Positions 10,758-22,486 of a DNA stretch of 24,000 bases are shown one piece after another. The DNA comes from Balantidium ctenopharyngodoni. Lineage: Eukaryota; Ciliophora; Litostomatea; Vestibuliferida; Balantidiidae. The position numbers and the translations under genes were made by a program. The first letter of the stretch is position 1, and each line of letters starts with the position of its first letter. The stretch is taken from the NCBI GenBank assembly GCA_036325645.1, contig JAWNBB010015985.1, positions 1 to 24,000 of the forward strand, in the 5' to 3' direction. The notes beneath the pieces are model-generated. The model made no database searches. It was not told the origin of the DNA and was given only the letters and a program-made list of their open reading frames with translations.

Positions 10758-11552
10758 ATGGAAATTCTTCTAACCCGGCACGGTCAAACAAAAACCAATG
10801 TACTGGATATAATTACTGGTCAACAAGGTGGGGAACTTACCGAAAAGGGGATTACTCAAGCAGGTTTACTCGGGAAACGACTCTCCACTGTTACAATCAC
10901 GCATATCTTCTCAAGCGATTTAAATCGCACTCGCCAAACAACCGCTGCAATTGTTGACAACCTCAACCAAACTCCTCCAATTACATTCACGGATCAAATT
11001 CGTGAAATCAACGTGAAATCAATGGAAAACCAGCCTCATCAAGCAGAGGTGGATTTACGTAACAAAGGCGATGTCCCTTATCGAATGACTAAACTCGCAG
11101 ACGATGAGAACTACTGCCAAGTTTTCTTAAGATTAAGCAAATTCTTAGACACTTTAATTAAAACTTACGTCAAGCCGAGTTATTCCAGCGGAATTAATGA
11201 CGAGAACAATGAAGCAATTCATAACAATAATGACGTAATCATCGATCCTGAGTGAGTAGAGTTGTTTAAGAAAGGAGAGTTAACCAGGGACGAAAGTAAA
11301 ACGCTGACAAATTTGGATAAGATTTGAATCGTTGTTCATGGCGGAATCGTTGCTGAATTCGTGAATAATTTCTGATATAGAATGAATAAGAAATTGGTGA
11401 AGATGATTGACCCTGGAAATGTGTGCTTGTTTTCGGTGAAATTGTATTGCCCCGTTTGTAAAGGGAAGTGCAAGGAAAGCGGTGAGTGCAAGGATATTGC
11501 GATTTCGTTTGAGATTTACGATGATCGAACCCACGTTGAACACTTAGATTAG
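10758..11552 (+). CDS. Phosphoglycerate-mutase-type histidine phosphatase with Cys-rich tail, 264 aa
   Basis: Belongs to the branch 1 histidine phosphatase superfamily (PGAM, TIGAR, SixA types). The phosphohistidine motif Thr-Arg-His-Gly-Gln-Thr is at residues 6-11; the second arginine motif (Ser-Ser-Asp-Leu-x-Arg-x-Arg-Gln-Thr) lies near 54-63; the second catalytic histidine is H194 in Val-Val-His-Gly-Gly. The ATG at 10758 places the RHG motif where the family has it, and the upstream open frame lacks homology. Residues about 150-185 are an Asn/Asp-rich insertion. Near the C-terminus four cysteines, C231, C234, C238 and C244, form C-x2-C-x3-C-x5-C, a possible metal site not normal for the family. 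TGA codons occur near residues 166, 190 and 203; the one before Ile-Val-Val-His-Gly-Gly is in a hydrophobic strand that suits Leu. Stop TAG is at 11550-11552. The substrate cannot be told; a small-molecule or protein phosphatase is more likely than the glycolytic mutase. Confidence 0.93.
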
Positions 11553-11619
11553 GAGGTTGAAGTTAGAATTGTATTTAATTATTTAAATAATGAATATTCG
11601 TTTTTAGTATTGTTTAGAG

Positions 11620-13698
11620 ATGTCAGAACAAATCAGGGAGTATATTACTGAGTGGAACATCACTGGAAATACATGTACTAATAGCGTTGATGTGCCTAAA
11701 ACTAGTAGGAAAGAAGAGAGAAAACAAAACATTGAAACGGAGAATCAATCAAGTACGCTTTTGAAGAAAAAACGAAATAAGCATCTACTTGATACTCAGC
11801 ATGATAAGGCTGATGAAAGCAAGAACAATAACATCAATGATGACAACAACGACAACAACAACATTACTAATAGTAACAATACCCCGAATGATACAAATGA
11901 AAACCAAATTGAAATCTCAGACGCTTTCGCTCTAACCGAAGAAGAAAAACTTAAACTCGTGGAAGACAAAGAACATTCAAAATCCTTTGTTCTTCAATAC
12001 CACCTTCCAACTACTCATTCCTACGAGAAATCCTATATGCACAAGGAATTTATCGATTGCATCATTTCCTCAATATCAACCGATTTCATTTTCACCACCT
12101 CAGTTGACGGTGTTTTAAAATTCTGGAAAAAAAACTATGTCGGCATTGAATTCGTCAAGCAATACAAAGCCCACCCTAGTAAAATCACCGGAATCTCCGT
12201 CTCCAACAATGGTTGATTCCTGTGCACATGCTCTTCAAAAGACGAATTCCTCAAAATCTTCGACGTTATCAACTTTGATATGATCAACTTCATCAAGCTT
12301 TCTTTCGTCCCGGTGCTTTGTGAATACATAACCAAAGACAGTTCAATCAACCTCAGCATTGCGATGTCCGAAAAAGATACAGGGAATATCCATATCATAT
12401 CAAATGAATCGAAGGGTAAAATACTAAAAACATGAACTATTCATAAGAACCCGATAACATCACTACATTTTAATCGCCTATTCAATTCGGTGATATCCAC
12501 GGATAATTCTGGTATCATCGAGTACTGGGATAATATCACATATTGACAGCCTTCAAAGATCAAGTTCGAATGAAAACTTGACACGGATCTTTACACACTC
12601 CTCAATCAGGAGACTTATTGCCTGAGTTTAACGATATCTCCTAATGGACAACTATTCGGTGTGTATACAAAGAGTAAACAATTCATCATTTTTACTTACT
12701 GAACAGGGAAGATCATATGTTCTTTCGATGAAAATTATGTTAATTATTTACAGTGCAATAACACGACGCAAAAGGAAAAGAAGGCCAAACGCATCACTGT
12801 TGAAAAAGAAATTGATAAGTTTATCGATATCTTGCCTTCTCCGAATATTCAATTCGATGAAACCTGTACATATGTTTACATTCCTACATTCATTGGGATT
12901 AAACTAATACACATTGAAACGAAGAAACTCGTTCAGATCCTCGGAAAAAAGGAGCAAGAGAGATATCTTTATCTATCTTTGTATCAAGGGAACTCCCTGA
13001 GAAACAACAGTGGTATCATCGGCACGGGAGGAGCTTCCAGCCAAGGCGATAAAGTCATCGATCCTTTGCTCATTACTCTCGCGTATAAAAAGAATCGTTT
13101 TTACATTTTCACAAAACATGAACCGAATGAAGAAGAAAAACAAAAGCGGGATGTTCATAACGAGAAGATCACTGAAAAAAGCACTTCCACGGTTAGTAGC
13201 ACTAAAGTAAATGTCCAGGAGAATAAATCGGGTAAGCAGGCCGTGATCGAGACTTCTTATGGCGAAATTCACGTGAAGCTTTGCTGTGAGGAATGCCCTA
13301 AAACAGTGGAAAACTTCGTCGGATTAGCTAACAGCGGATATTACGATAACTTAATATTCCATCGCGTGATTAAAGGATTCATGATTCAAACCGGCGATCC
13401 AAAAGGAAATGGCACTGGCGGCGAAAGTATTTGGGGTGGGACCTTTAACGATGAATTCAATGATAATTTAAAACACGACGCCTTCGTGCTTTCCATGGCA
13501 AATGCCGGCCCAAACACAAACGGTAGCCAATTCTTTATCACGACAGCCCCATGCAACTGGTGAGATAACAAACACACCGTCTTCGGCCGAGTCTTTCGCG
13601 GGATGGACATCCTTCAAACAATCGAGGAACAGAAAGTCGACAAAAACAGCAAACCGTTTGTGGATATCAAGTGAATCACAATTAAAATAATAAAATAG
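11620..13698 (+). CDS. PPWD1: PPWD1: WD40-repeat cyclophilin of the spliceosome, 692 aa
   Basis: Orthologue of peptidylprolyl isomerase domain and WD repeat-containing protein 1, a nuclear prolyl isomerase found in activated spliceosomes. After a polar, Asn/Asp-rich N-terminus (about 1-110) come WD40 repeats (about 141-504) with the hallmark segment Phe-Asp-Val-x-Asn-Phe-Asp-Met-Ile-Asn. The cyclophilin domain spans about 541-688, with Phe-His-Arg582-Val, Gln-Thr-Gly-Asp-Pro, Gly-Thr-Gly-Gly-Glu-Ser and Met-Ala-Asn-Ala-Gly-Pro all intact, so the isomerase should be active. TGA at 13561-13563 (residue 648) follows the conserved Trp (TGG, 13558-13560) where cyclophilins have Trp-Leu-Asp. Length is close to the human protein. 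It starts only 67 bp after the previous gene, with its own ATG. Stop TAG is at 13696-13698. Its presence implies that this organism does splice introns even though none is visible here. Confidence 0.96.
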
Positions 13699-13842
13699 AT
13701 TAAATCTGTTATACTATTATTAACAATGTTTAATAACAATTACAAGCAATACCACTATTTAAAATTGGATCTTTTATTAGTTTCTCTCTCTAATAATATT
13801 ATTTTGTTCTTTATCGTTTCTATAAAAATAAAATAATTTTAC
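13699..13842. other. Convergent 3' spacer
   Basis: AT-rich, 144 bp, between the 3' ends of PPWD1 and the BEACH gene. No recognisable element. Confidence 0.5.
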
Positions 13843-16800
13843 TTAAAAATTATGATTTCGGAGCACTTCATCGTACTTCACCTCGAATTTTATTTCTTTG
13901 GATATGATTCATGTGCCATGGATATGAGGCCAGTACTTGGCTTTCACGATAGGACTTTCGAGGTCGTCAATTTCTTTGCTTTCATAATCATGGCCGGAGT
14001 ACACCTCGATTTTATTTCTTTTCCATACGATTACTTTACCGGGAGTGTTCGATATTTCGAATCCAACGAAATCGTTACCGTCGATGCTGAGTTTCGATGT
14101 GATGATCCCTGTGAATGTCATTGTATAAATCGCTTTATTGTAGGAGAGTTTAGGGCGTTTCTTTTGATGGAGAGGGTTGCTTGTTCTGATGTCGTGATTC
14201 GAAGGGAGTGAGCAAGGCGTCGTATTGCAAATCACATAAAGTAAATCTAAATTGTCTAATTTGATATCGATGATTCTGTCGAAGATTTTGTTGTATATGT
14301 GCATGATAACTTCAAAGGAAACCGAGTTTAGTATCGTGATAGTGTTCAAGTCGTCGAAGGAAATTACGATTTTTCACCGCTCGGAGTACTCGACGAACAG
14401 GATGTTCCCATTATGAGCGTGGTTATTATTCATCTCTTTCACATTGTAAACCAGTTCTTCATTATTGTTGTTTTCCTTCTCGATCTTGAGTCAGGTGATA
14501 TAACCATTATAATCTCCGATTAGAATCATCGACCGTTGAACGCGGGTCACCGCCCCGACAAAGCAATTCCATTTTATCACTTTAATTAACGTCGACGAAA
14601 ATCATTTGATGGTATTGTTGTTATACCTTGCGAAGATATACAAACCGTTATCGACTTCGCAAAATGACTTGCTGAGAGGGTATAATTGTATTTGCTCGTC
14701 CAATTTATCTTCAATCGTGGTTCCTTTATTAATCGGCTTATCCCTACCTTTCATCTCAAATACGATAAACGCGGATTTAAACATAAAAATTACTTTTGAA
14801 TCTTGAGTCACAATTTCATATTTACTCGGGTCGTTGTGAACGATAATTTTTATCAATTCATCGTACATTGTTTTGATACCATTGCTATCAACGGTTCGAC
14901 ATCATTGTTGGTACGGCAGTCATGGCAGAGCTTCGCAGTATTGTTTAGGGTGTAGTTTCTTGAATAATCTCACGGGGGTTACCCCATTTAAAACAAACTT
15001 ACATTCGTTTTGAATTAAGTCAAAGATACTCTCGTCCGTGAGGTTATTCATTTTCCACTCCTCGATTTTTTTCTTATAATTATGATTTTGTTCATAGCTG
15101 TCAGGCATGAAAATATTACATACTTTATTATTGAGCTGATTTCCGCCGAAGATGTTGTCGATAAATAAGTTCACAGATTCCGAGTTGTTTAAAAGCAATC
15201 TATGTTGAACGATCAAATCAACATTATTTTTGAATCCTTCGAATTGCACATTCTCATGTTGTCAATTTCGTTCTTTTATGTACCCGAGTTGCAACTTGTT
15301 TCAGTTGAGCATGAAATGGTAGTCCGAGAAAAACTCGGGAATTAATTCCCGGTTGTCCTCGGAGTATTCAAATACCATCAGGATATCTTTTAGACTATTA
15401 AAGATACGACTCGCTTGATCGAATTTTTTGCCTTGATAATTCACAAGACCGTCGGTGACCGGGTAATATCGTACTAAATAGAACAAAATATATCCACTAG
15501 TGCTATAGTGGATTGAATGGTGATATCCATCGTTGTTGTACTTCTCGATATACACATCATCATTTCAATCTTTGCACTGAGGCCCGATCGTCTTCGATAA
15601 ATCTCTTTCCTTTTTCGCGACCGTGTCTATTCAAACCCACGGCATGATCGGGTATTGATTCATGTCGTTGTAAGTGCGCGTTGTATACTTGTTCACAAGG
15701 TTCAGATATTTGAAGTTATCGATCTCCCCTCTTTTGAACATGTTTTTGTAATTCTTCGCCTTGAAAGTTTCTTTTCAGTCCTGAACGATTCGAATTTGGT
15801 TTTTGTTTTGTTGGTTGTAGTTCATCATTTCTTTGAAAAACAAGTTTTTGTTGTCTTCATTGAAGAAGTTGAATAGATATGTGTGGTGGTTGTAAAGGAA
15901 AATTTCGTATCCGATCGGCTGAAAACAGAATCTACGAGGGATGATCTCCTCGATATCGCTGAGATATATTCACACTTTTTTGTTTTTTCCTTTTTGGAAA
16001 TCATGCGAGTCGTATGAAAAAACGTAAAACATTTTCGTTGCCAGTGTCGTGTCTTTATTACAGCGGGGATCGTTCATTGATTGATCAAGGAAGACCATTA
16101 AGTTTTTGTTTATGACTCAATCGCCGAAATAAGAGCCTTTGTTGTTTATTCATTCACATTTTCACTTTCTATTCTGTGTCGAGGCTCATGGGATTATCGA
16201 ATTGAATTTCATATTTTCTATTGGTATGTATTTCAAATTTTTTTTAATTTGCGCTTTAATTTCCGGGTAGTAAGAATATGTGATGTCTAAGTTCTCGTTG
16301 GAAAAGAACAAGGAGTAAGGTTTGAGAAAAGGACGGTAGTAGTCATCGCAGGTGAAATTCCGGATTTTAATGGGAAAAGAAATGTTATAGTCCAAACTAG
16401 TTTTTTTGATGACTTCAGGAAACATCGAGTTATAAGCATTGCGGAGTCGGATAAACCGTTCGTTGTTGAAAGTGATTTCTTTTCACGTCACTGCAAATAT
16501 TTTCCAAATGTATGCGTTCTTCGGCTTGAACAATTGCTTCGTTGTCTCAACTTGATGGTTTTTGAAGAAAGTGAAGTAGAATAAGGAAGGATTTATCAGT
16601 TCTTTACTATTATCAAATCAGGGTTTTCCTTCATATTTGATAGTACTCAAACGGGAAAGCGTGCTCCGAATGTTATTGGTGATCGGCTTTTTTATCTTGA
16701 TATTACTGCTATTAAACATCTTATTTTCGATATCATCATTGCTGCAATTTAAACATGAAACCGATGTACTGCTTTTATTGTCATTGTTATTTTCTGATAT

Positions 16801-19800
16801 TTGCAGATATTTCCCCAGTCTCAGCGAATTCAACCGCTTTTTAACGTAAACTACCTTTAATCCTTTATACGAAATAATTCAACTGCGGCATTTCCTCCGA
16901 TAAATAATAGGAATTAGTTCGAATCATTGAATCACATTACAGTTACTCGAGGTTTTCTTTGCGCTCAAAGTAAACGATAAATTATTTTCGGATCAGCTTC
17001 TCGTCCTACTATCCTCGTAGCCCCACCGCGTTCTTTTGTTCCCGCGAATAATATCAGTGGAACGATTCAGACGAGAATTATTTGTGTTATTGATAGAGCT
17101 ATCTATTTTCCTGATTTGCAAACTATCGTGTCAGCTCTGGCTTTTTTGATATTCCCCGTTGTTAGTTAAATTAAAAGATCCGATACTGATATTTTGACTG
17201 TTTTCATTGTTGCCGCTGTTTGTTCTGGAGATGTTCATGTTATTTCATTCCGTGTAAAACGAACGGAATCCCATTTTGAACGTTATTGTGCTCGAATAGT
17301 TCTTGATCAAAAAGCTTGCGATGTCATTGTATTTAGATGTTTTCGGTTTCTGAACTTTGAAGTGAATTAGAGTGTTCTTGTACTTTGAATTCTCTTTGAT
17401 TAACTTGAATGCGTCTTCAATGATAAGTTCCCCGATTTCATCAAGGAAACTAAATTTACTATTGTTACTAATAAAAGACTTGAACATGTTCGGACTGTTA
17501 TTCAGCGTCGCGTTTGGCGAAGAGCTCGCACCTGTTCATTTCTTCCACGTTTCGATAATCTTTTCCAAGAAGTAAACGAGATAAGAATAATCACTGATCA
17601 CCCCAATCGATTTGATCGGTGAGTATATTTCAGCGAAATTTTTTATCTCTTTATCTGTTCAATTCCTGCGGTCGATATAGGCGAAAATACTTGTGTTATC
17701 GCCTTTTTTGTTTTTATGAATGAGCAACTCCTTGATTAATTCCTCGAATTTCAAATTGTAGTTTGAGTTCTTGTATCAGTAAATGTAAATATCGAAGATG
17801 ATTTCAATGATTGACTTGGTTTCGGTGTTGATCTTGATCTCGTATGTGGCATAGGTGAGATGATGAATCGCGAGATAGTAGAGGAACTGAACGATGTTTT
17901 CGAGTTTCTCGCTGATAATTGAATCGTCGATCACGATTTGATAAATTCATTTCAAGAAGTAAATGTGGTTTCATAGGACGATATTATCGCTCCGCTTTAA
18001 CTTCGGTGCTCATTTCTGGGATTTTGAATTCGATGATTTCTTCTTGCTCTGTTCATATTTGTAGATTATATTGAACTCACGTCATACTTTAATCGAGGTT
18101 AAATAATACATGATACCAGTGATGAAGTTCAACAACGTTTCTTCCAAATCGTATTCAAAATCACAAACGTTCTTTATCGAATTCGCCAAATCATGAATCA
18201 AATCGAAGTAAAACCCATTGACGATGTATTTGAGAGTGTGCTTGATTATCATGTCCAGTTTTTCGAGACATTGTTCAGTGTCGATTTTGAATAACCAAAT
18301 GAAGAATTGTGATATGATTGGTGAGTTCAATCATTGGGTGATTGCCTTGCTGTCGCTTGATTCGCTAAATTTTTCCGTATTGTTTATCATGAACATACAA
18401 ACGCAGTTGATGATCTCTTTGAATGTTGTCTTGATGTAGATAGTGTTCCTACTGTTCTTGTCGTAAATCAAATGAATATAATCTAATATGTCACTAAATC
18501 CTTGTGAAAAGGTATTGAAGTTTATAAACGTTTTTTCAAGGACGATGTCACAGAAGAACCGATTAACATTGCGTGTTTGAAGATACGTTCATTTCTCATT
18601 GTTCGTGAGTAAAGGGAACAACTGAATGAAAGCACATTTAAAGAACTGCAGTGTCGGTGTGGAAATGAAAATATGATCATGAGATCAAACTGAAATTTTT
18701 CTTAAATAATAATCAAGTTCGTTATTTATTTCAGGGTTCAAATTCTCCCTCAATATCAGGAATGACAGGCTTTGGATATTGTCGCAGTACTCGCAATGGG
18801 AGTTCGAGACGATATAAAACAACAAATCTTTGATATAGATAAAGAAATCTTTTTCATTGCTTCAGTTACTGATTTTCGGGAGGATTCAAAGATAAACTCA
18901 CTTCAAGTATGAATATTGCATCATTTCACTGATGTGACCCACAGAGTACTTCAGGTACAGTATTAACCGGTTGACTATTTTCTCGATGTTTTCATTTGTA
19001 CTTTTGATTTTATTTATCGTTATTGTGGAAACATCGAGGGTTGTCTGGAAAAAGGTGATACCGCTAAACGCGTTCAAACATCGTTCTCAAGGGTTATCTG
19101 TTAACTTCTTGTAGTCCTCCAATCAGCAGTAAATGAAGTTATATAATCAGTTGCTATAACACGATTCGTCCTCGTCTTTCTCCTCTTGAAGAAGAAAGTC
19201 GAAGGAAAGAATTTTAATGAGGATGTTTATTTTGGCTAATTGTTGATGGTTTGTTTTGATGCACGTTGTCACTGACGTCAGCAACGTTATTCACATATTT
19301 CCCTTTTGATCAGTCATATCTGTAATATTGTCAATGTTAAGTCAATTAATGTCTAAAACTATATTTATCAAAACGTTCCTAAGAGCGTACTCATCGTTGA
19401 TATTCATAAAGTCTATGAGTTGAGCCAATATGTCCAGTCATTGTCTGCAGATTTTAATTTTGGAATGGTTGATGTAGAAGAAATTTGCGAGTTGGATGAT
19501 GAACACATTTCAGGAGCTGTTTTCTTTATCTTTGACTTGTTTGAATACCTTCGTTTCCTTAAGGTTGATTAACAATGTCAGGACAAAATTCAGAATTGAC
19601 GTTAAGATGCTATTGATCACAACATTATTCGAGCGCGTGCCCAGGAGGAAAAGGAGAAATGTAAGGTAGTCAAGTCCGTTGTTATTTATAAACTCGTAAA
19701 TTGCGAAGCTATGCTTGAAAAACAGTAACTTCGAATTGTCGTAGTATTTTAATTTTATTTTCCCCGGATATGAAATTGAATTCAAATGCTTTGAAAAATC

Positions 19801-21279
19801 GCTTGGTTCTTCTTTAGGAATGACGAGGACGATGTCATTGCTAATGTGTGTTTTCTTATTCCCTGAAGCAATCAGAGCTAACGCATCAATGTAGTCCTTA
19901 TTGTTTTTAATGTAGTTGTTACTGTATTTCCTCACGAGAGTATCATCGAAAGATATTTGATCAAGGAGATAGTAGTCTTCTTTCAATGCGAAGATAGAGT
20001 CGAGTTTTTTCTTTTTATCCGTTTCGTTTTTGAAGAGGAATATCTTCCCGAATTTCCCGCCGAACCCTTCCCTTCCGATTATTCACCCTATTTTCGACGT
20101 GTTGCTGATCGAATGGAATTGAAAGACGATTTCTTCGGAAATAACATTCGAACCAGTGCTCATTATTTGTATATTCACTATCGAGTTCTTGAAGAACATG
20201 ATTCCCTTCGAATTCATCGTAAATCACATTAAATAATCGGTATTTGGCTCGATTTGTATCATTGTAGTATGTACAGAATCTTTATTTCATATGACGAGTT
20301 TGTTGTGTTCGTTAATGATAATTTCGAAAATTATGTGTGTCGCCATTCCAATTTCCCCAATGAAACTGAGCAAGGATTTTTTCGGTTTTGAGGCTGATTC
20401 TTCGTTCATGTTGAAAGAAAATAAGACTGTAATATCATTAATTGTTTTACTGCTAAAGAATGGGATTTGGTATATAATCATAGGATTTTTATCTCGAATA
20501 TGAAACCCTGATTTGATATAAAACATATTTTTGCTTCTGATTTCTTCCTCCTCTGTAAAGAGAGTGTTAAGGAATTTCAATGAATTCGTAAGGTAGTTCA
20601 AGTTATCTTTTTCGATTGATTTCGCGTAAATGCATGAATGAAGAATTCGAGGAGTGATGTTGTACTTATAAATATCAAGTAGAAAACGGGAGAGAACAGG
20701 TGCTTCCCCCGCTCGTAAATAAAGTCAATCTCAGAAATTTGTGTTTTTGTATCACGTGTTATTTTCTTTGTTTTCAATGAAATATTTACGAATCAACTTA
20801 ATAAATTCTGATATTAAAGACTCGGAGATATTAACCGTGGACTGTTGGAACGCAGTGATCAAACTGTTTATTCATATAAACGCTTTCGCTTTTGAATCTA
20901 TAATTATTAGGAGTTCATATATGAACTTCACTGGCAGTCAAGATACGATTCCAGTTTCAAACAAAGTGTTTAAGTATGTGATAATCAAGCAGAGATAACG
21001 TTGGTTATAATAAATTCCATAGTAAATATCATAAATGCTGAATTGAATAAACCTTTTGTCGTCCATTTTTTGACTTTTGATTATTCCCTTGAACATTTGT
21101 TTTTTAATTAGAAAAGTTAATGTTTTATACCTATTACTCAATGATTCTTGCGTGATTAACCTTTCGTATTTGTCCATGCCGATAGCAAATTTATAATTGT
21201 GTGAAAGCTGCGAAATAAGTTCATTGAACGTGTTGATATTGCCTGAAGAAAGTCAATGTGTGTTCAAAATTGTTTCCAT
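13843..21279 (-). CDS. Giant BEACH-WD40 protein (neurobeachin/LvsA-type), 2,478 aa
   Basis: A single minus-strand frame runs from ATG (21277-21279) to TAA (13843-13845), 7.4 kb with only TGA interrupting. Order of domains: helical N-terminus; a concanavalin A/laminin-G-like beta domain (about 244-431, ending with Ile-Gly-Arg-Glu-Gly-Phe-Gly-Gly-x-Phe-Gly); a long helical, armadillo-like region (about 440-1350); a Ser/Asn-rich linker (about 1350-1500); a PH-BEACH domain (about 1690-1817, with Arg-Arg-Phe and Tyr-Glu-Ile-Phe); the BEACH domain (about 1845-2120) with Asn-Gln-Tyr-Pro-x-x-Pro-Trp, His-Tyr-Ser-Thr-Ser-Gly, Pro-Glu-Phe-Phe and Ile-Phe-Gly; and C-terminal WD40 repeats (about 2213-2450). 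BEACH proteins act as scaffolds in vesicle fusion/fission, lysosome size control and phagocytosis. TGA at 15631-15633 (residue 1883) lies at the Leu of Pro-Trp-Val-Leu, and TGA at 16117-16119 (residue 1721) at the Leu of Gly-x-Leu in the PH domain. Which BEACH subfamily it belongs to is not certain. Confidence 0.95.
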
Positions 21280-21413
21280 TTAATATGTACAGAAAAGAAT
21301 AAAATGAACATTTAATAATATCTCTATGTTACAGCTTAAATGAGGATCGAGATAGCAATTATATATATGTTAATAGGTCAATAATTAATTATTATTTAAT
21401 ATTAATTTGTAAA
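21280..21413. promoter_or_regulatory. Shared divergent promoter region
   Basis: Only 134 bp separate the start codons of the divergent BEACH and TAF12 genes, so both core promoters must be here. The sequence is very AT-rich with TATA-like runs (for example around 21359-21369), but no specific element can be assigned. Confidence 0.45.
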
Positions 21414-21812
21414 ATGAACAGCGAAGGAGCACAAAATCAGGGAAGTTGAAATAAAGATTTCTACATGTCGAGTATTCTCAAACATAATGCTATTAGTGAT
21501 ATATGCAGTGAGCTCACGAGCACCGAATATTTAGATATGAACGTTGAGAAATTAATTTGTGAAATGTCGAATGATTTCCTTGAGTCGGTGCTTGATACAG
21601 CGTGTGAAGTCGCGAAGCATAGAAAAAAAGAGAATGTCGGTATAGATGATATGGTGTTTTCATTAGATAAGAATTTTGATATTTATGAACCATCGAAATA
21701 TTCGAGACAAATCGCTCAGTTGCGGGGCGCGGAAATAAAGAATATATCAACTGCAGATCATAAGAAAAGAATGGAATTGACTAAGGAGGAAACGAAAAAC
21801 ATCAATATATAA
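21414..21812 (+). CDS. TAF12: TFIID/SAGA subunit TAF12, histone-fold protein, 132 aa
   Basis: Matches the TAF12 histone-fold family, which pairs with TAF4 in TFIID and with ADA1 in SAGA for RNA polymerase II transcription. The histone fold covers about residues 22-95, with the family motifs Asp-Phe-x-Glu-Ser-Val-x-x-x-Ala-Cys-x-x-Ala-Lys-His-Arg-Lys and, after the fold, His-Lys-x-Arg-Met-x-Leu. The start at 21414 is preferred over the internal ATG at 21465: it is in frame, is joined through a TGA at codon 12, and restores the helix before the fold. The protein is short because the Gln-rich N-terminal region of animal TAF12 is absent. Stop TAA is at 21810-21812. Confidence 0.93.
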
Positions 21813-22117
21813 ATATTGAACTATATATTAATAATATTCTTTTTGTTATCCTATTCATATATAATTCACCAAAGACAAGGCAAGAAAGTAAAATGAACTA
21901 ATTTATAGGATTTTCGTTAATAATCTATTGGAATAAAAGGCAAAAATGAATACAATTGGGCATTTAAAAAAAAATATTTTTTTTATTTAATTGTGTGAAC
22001 AATGAGTAGAATAGTCAATAAACAATTAAAAAAATATTTTGTTTTCAATTATTTATTTATTATATAATTGCGATTAGGAAATAGATTTTTTGAATTAAGG
22101 GAAAGGGAAATCACACA
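21813..22117. other. AT-rich spacer with poly(A)/poly(T) palindrome
   Basis: The 3' flank of TAF12. It contains a perfect 18-bp palindrome of eight A, TA and eight T at 21967-21984 and a second A7 run near 22028-22034. The A7 run is a T-run on the minus strand and could terminate a minus-strand Pol III transcript coming from the structured locus to the right. No gene was recognised. Confidence 0.5.
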
Positions 22118-22187
22118 CTTTTATATCAAAACATAATCAATATCGGTACATCCTTTTATATCAAAACATAATCACTATCGGTACATC
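22118..22187. repeat. Two tandem copies of a 35-bp repeat
   Basis: Copies at 22118-22152 and 22153-22187 are directly adjacent and differ at one base (A or C at position 23 of the unit). Each contains an ATATCAAAACATAATC core and ends with CGGTACATC. Nothing similar occurs elsewhere in the window. It may be a regulatory element or a recent small duplication at the edge of the structured RNA locus. Confidence 0.9.
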
Positions 22188-22408
22188 TTTACACTGAATG
22201 CTTTGAAAGATTATAATTAAATACGATCTTTGGTCACACTCTTAAAGGAGTGTCAGGAATTAGATTTTCACTCGCATCAAACTTCCTGTTTAATATTCAG
22301 TTTACTCCTCAGTTGTTTGAATCCGTCTCTCCTTTCGATCGATTGTTTTACTAAATGTAGAGACTATAATTGAGTATCTTCAATCAAATATTATGAAAAC
22401 CCATCTCA

Positions 22409-22419
22409 ATTGGGGATTG
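22409..22419 (-). other. Candidate telomere-repeat template
   Basis: This is the only stretch of more than one telomere unit outside the chromosome ends. On the minus strand it would template ATTGGGGATTG: three bases to align the primer and then one full repeat. The bases on both sides break the repeat, so it is exactly 11 nt long. Confidence 0.4.
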
Positions 22420-22451
22420 CTTACTCATATTCAAACTGTGATTAAATCATG

Positions 22452-22486
22452 AACTTTGACAAGATAAAAATATCAAAGTTATTTTT
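22452..22486 (+). terminator. Hairpin followed by T5
   Basis: A perfect 8-bp stem, AACTTTGA/TCAAAGTT, with a 13-base loop is followed after one A by five T (22482-22486). On the plus strand this resembles the 3' hairpin and terminator of a Pol III transcript. On the minus strand the same hairpin lies about 33 bases upstream of the candidate template. Confidence 0.35.

Larger units (their letters stand above)
22190..22486 (-). ncRNA. Candidate telomerase RNA locus (strand and ends uncertain)
   Basis: A patch that is less AT-rich than its flanks, with no open frame and several perfect inverted repeats: 22236-22253 (6-bp stem, 6-base loop); 22277-22282 with 22315-22320, plus CTG/CAG inside; 22325-22330 with 22359-22364; 22368-22374 with 22405-22411; 22452-22459 with 22473-22480. 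On the minus strand 22419-22409 reads CAATCCCCAAT, one and a half telomeric repeats in the register of the Tetrahymena template CAACCCCAA. A TATA-like TTATATAC lies upstream on that strand at 22496-22503, which would put the template roughly 25-50 bases from the RNA 5' end, as in Tetrahymena. Against it: no GUCA element directly before the template, T4-T5 tracts within or near the RNA, no clear terminator before about 22030, and a hairpin plus T5 favouring the plus strand. Confidence 0.35.

Noticed and set aside
13852-14211. Plus-strand ORF of 119 codons
   Set aside because: It is antisense to the WD40 end of the BEACH gene and has no domain of its own.
20015-20227. Minus-strand ORF of 70 codons in a second frame
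   Set aside because: It is a shadow of the concanavalin-like domain of the BEACH gene, which is read in the other frame.
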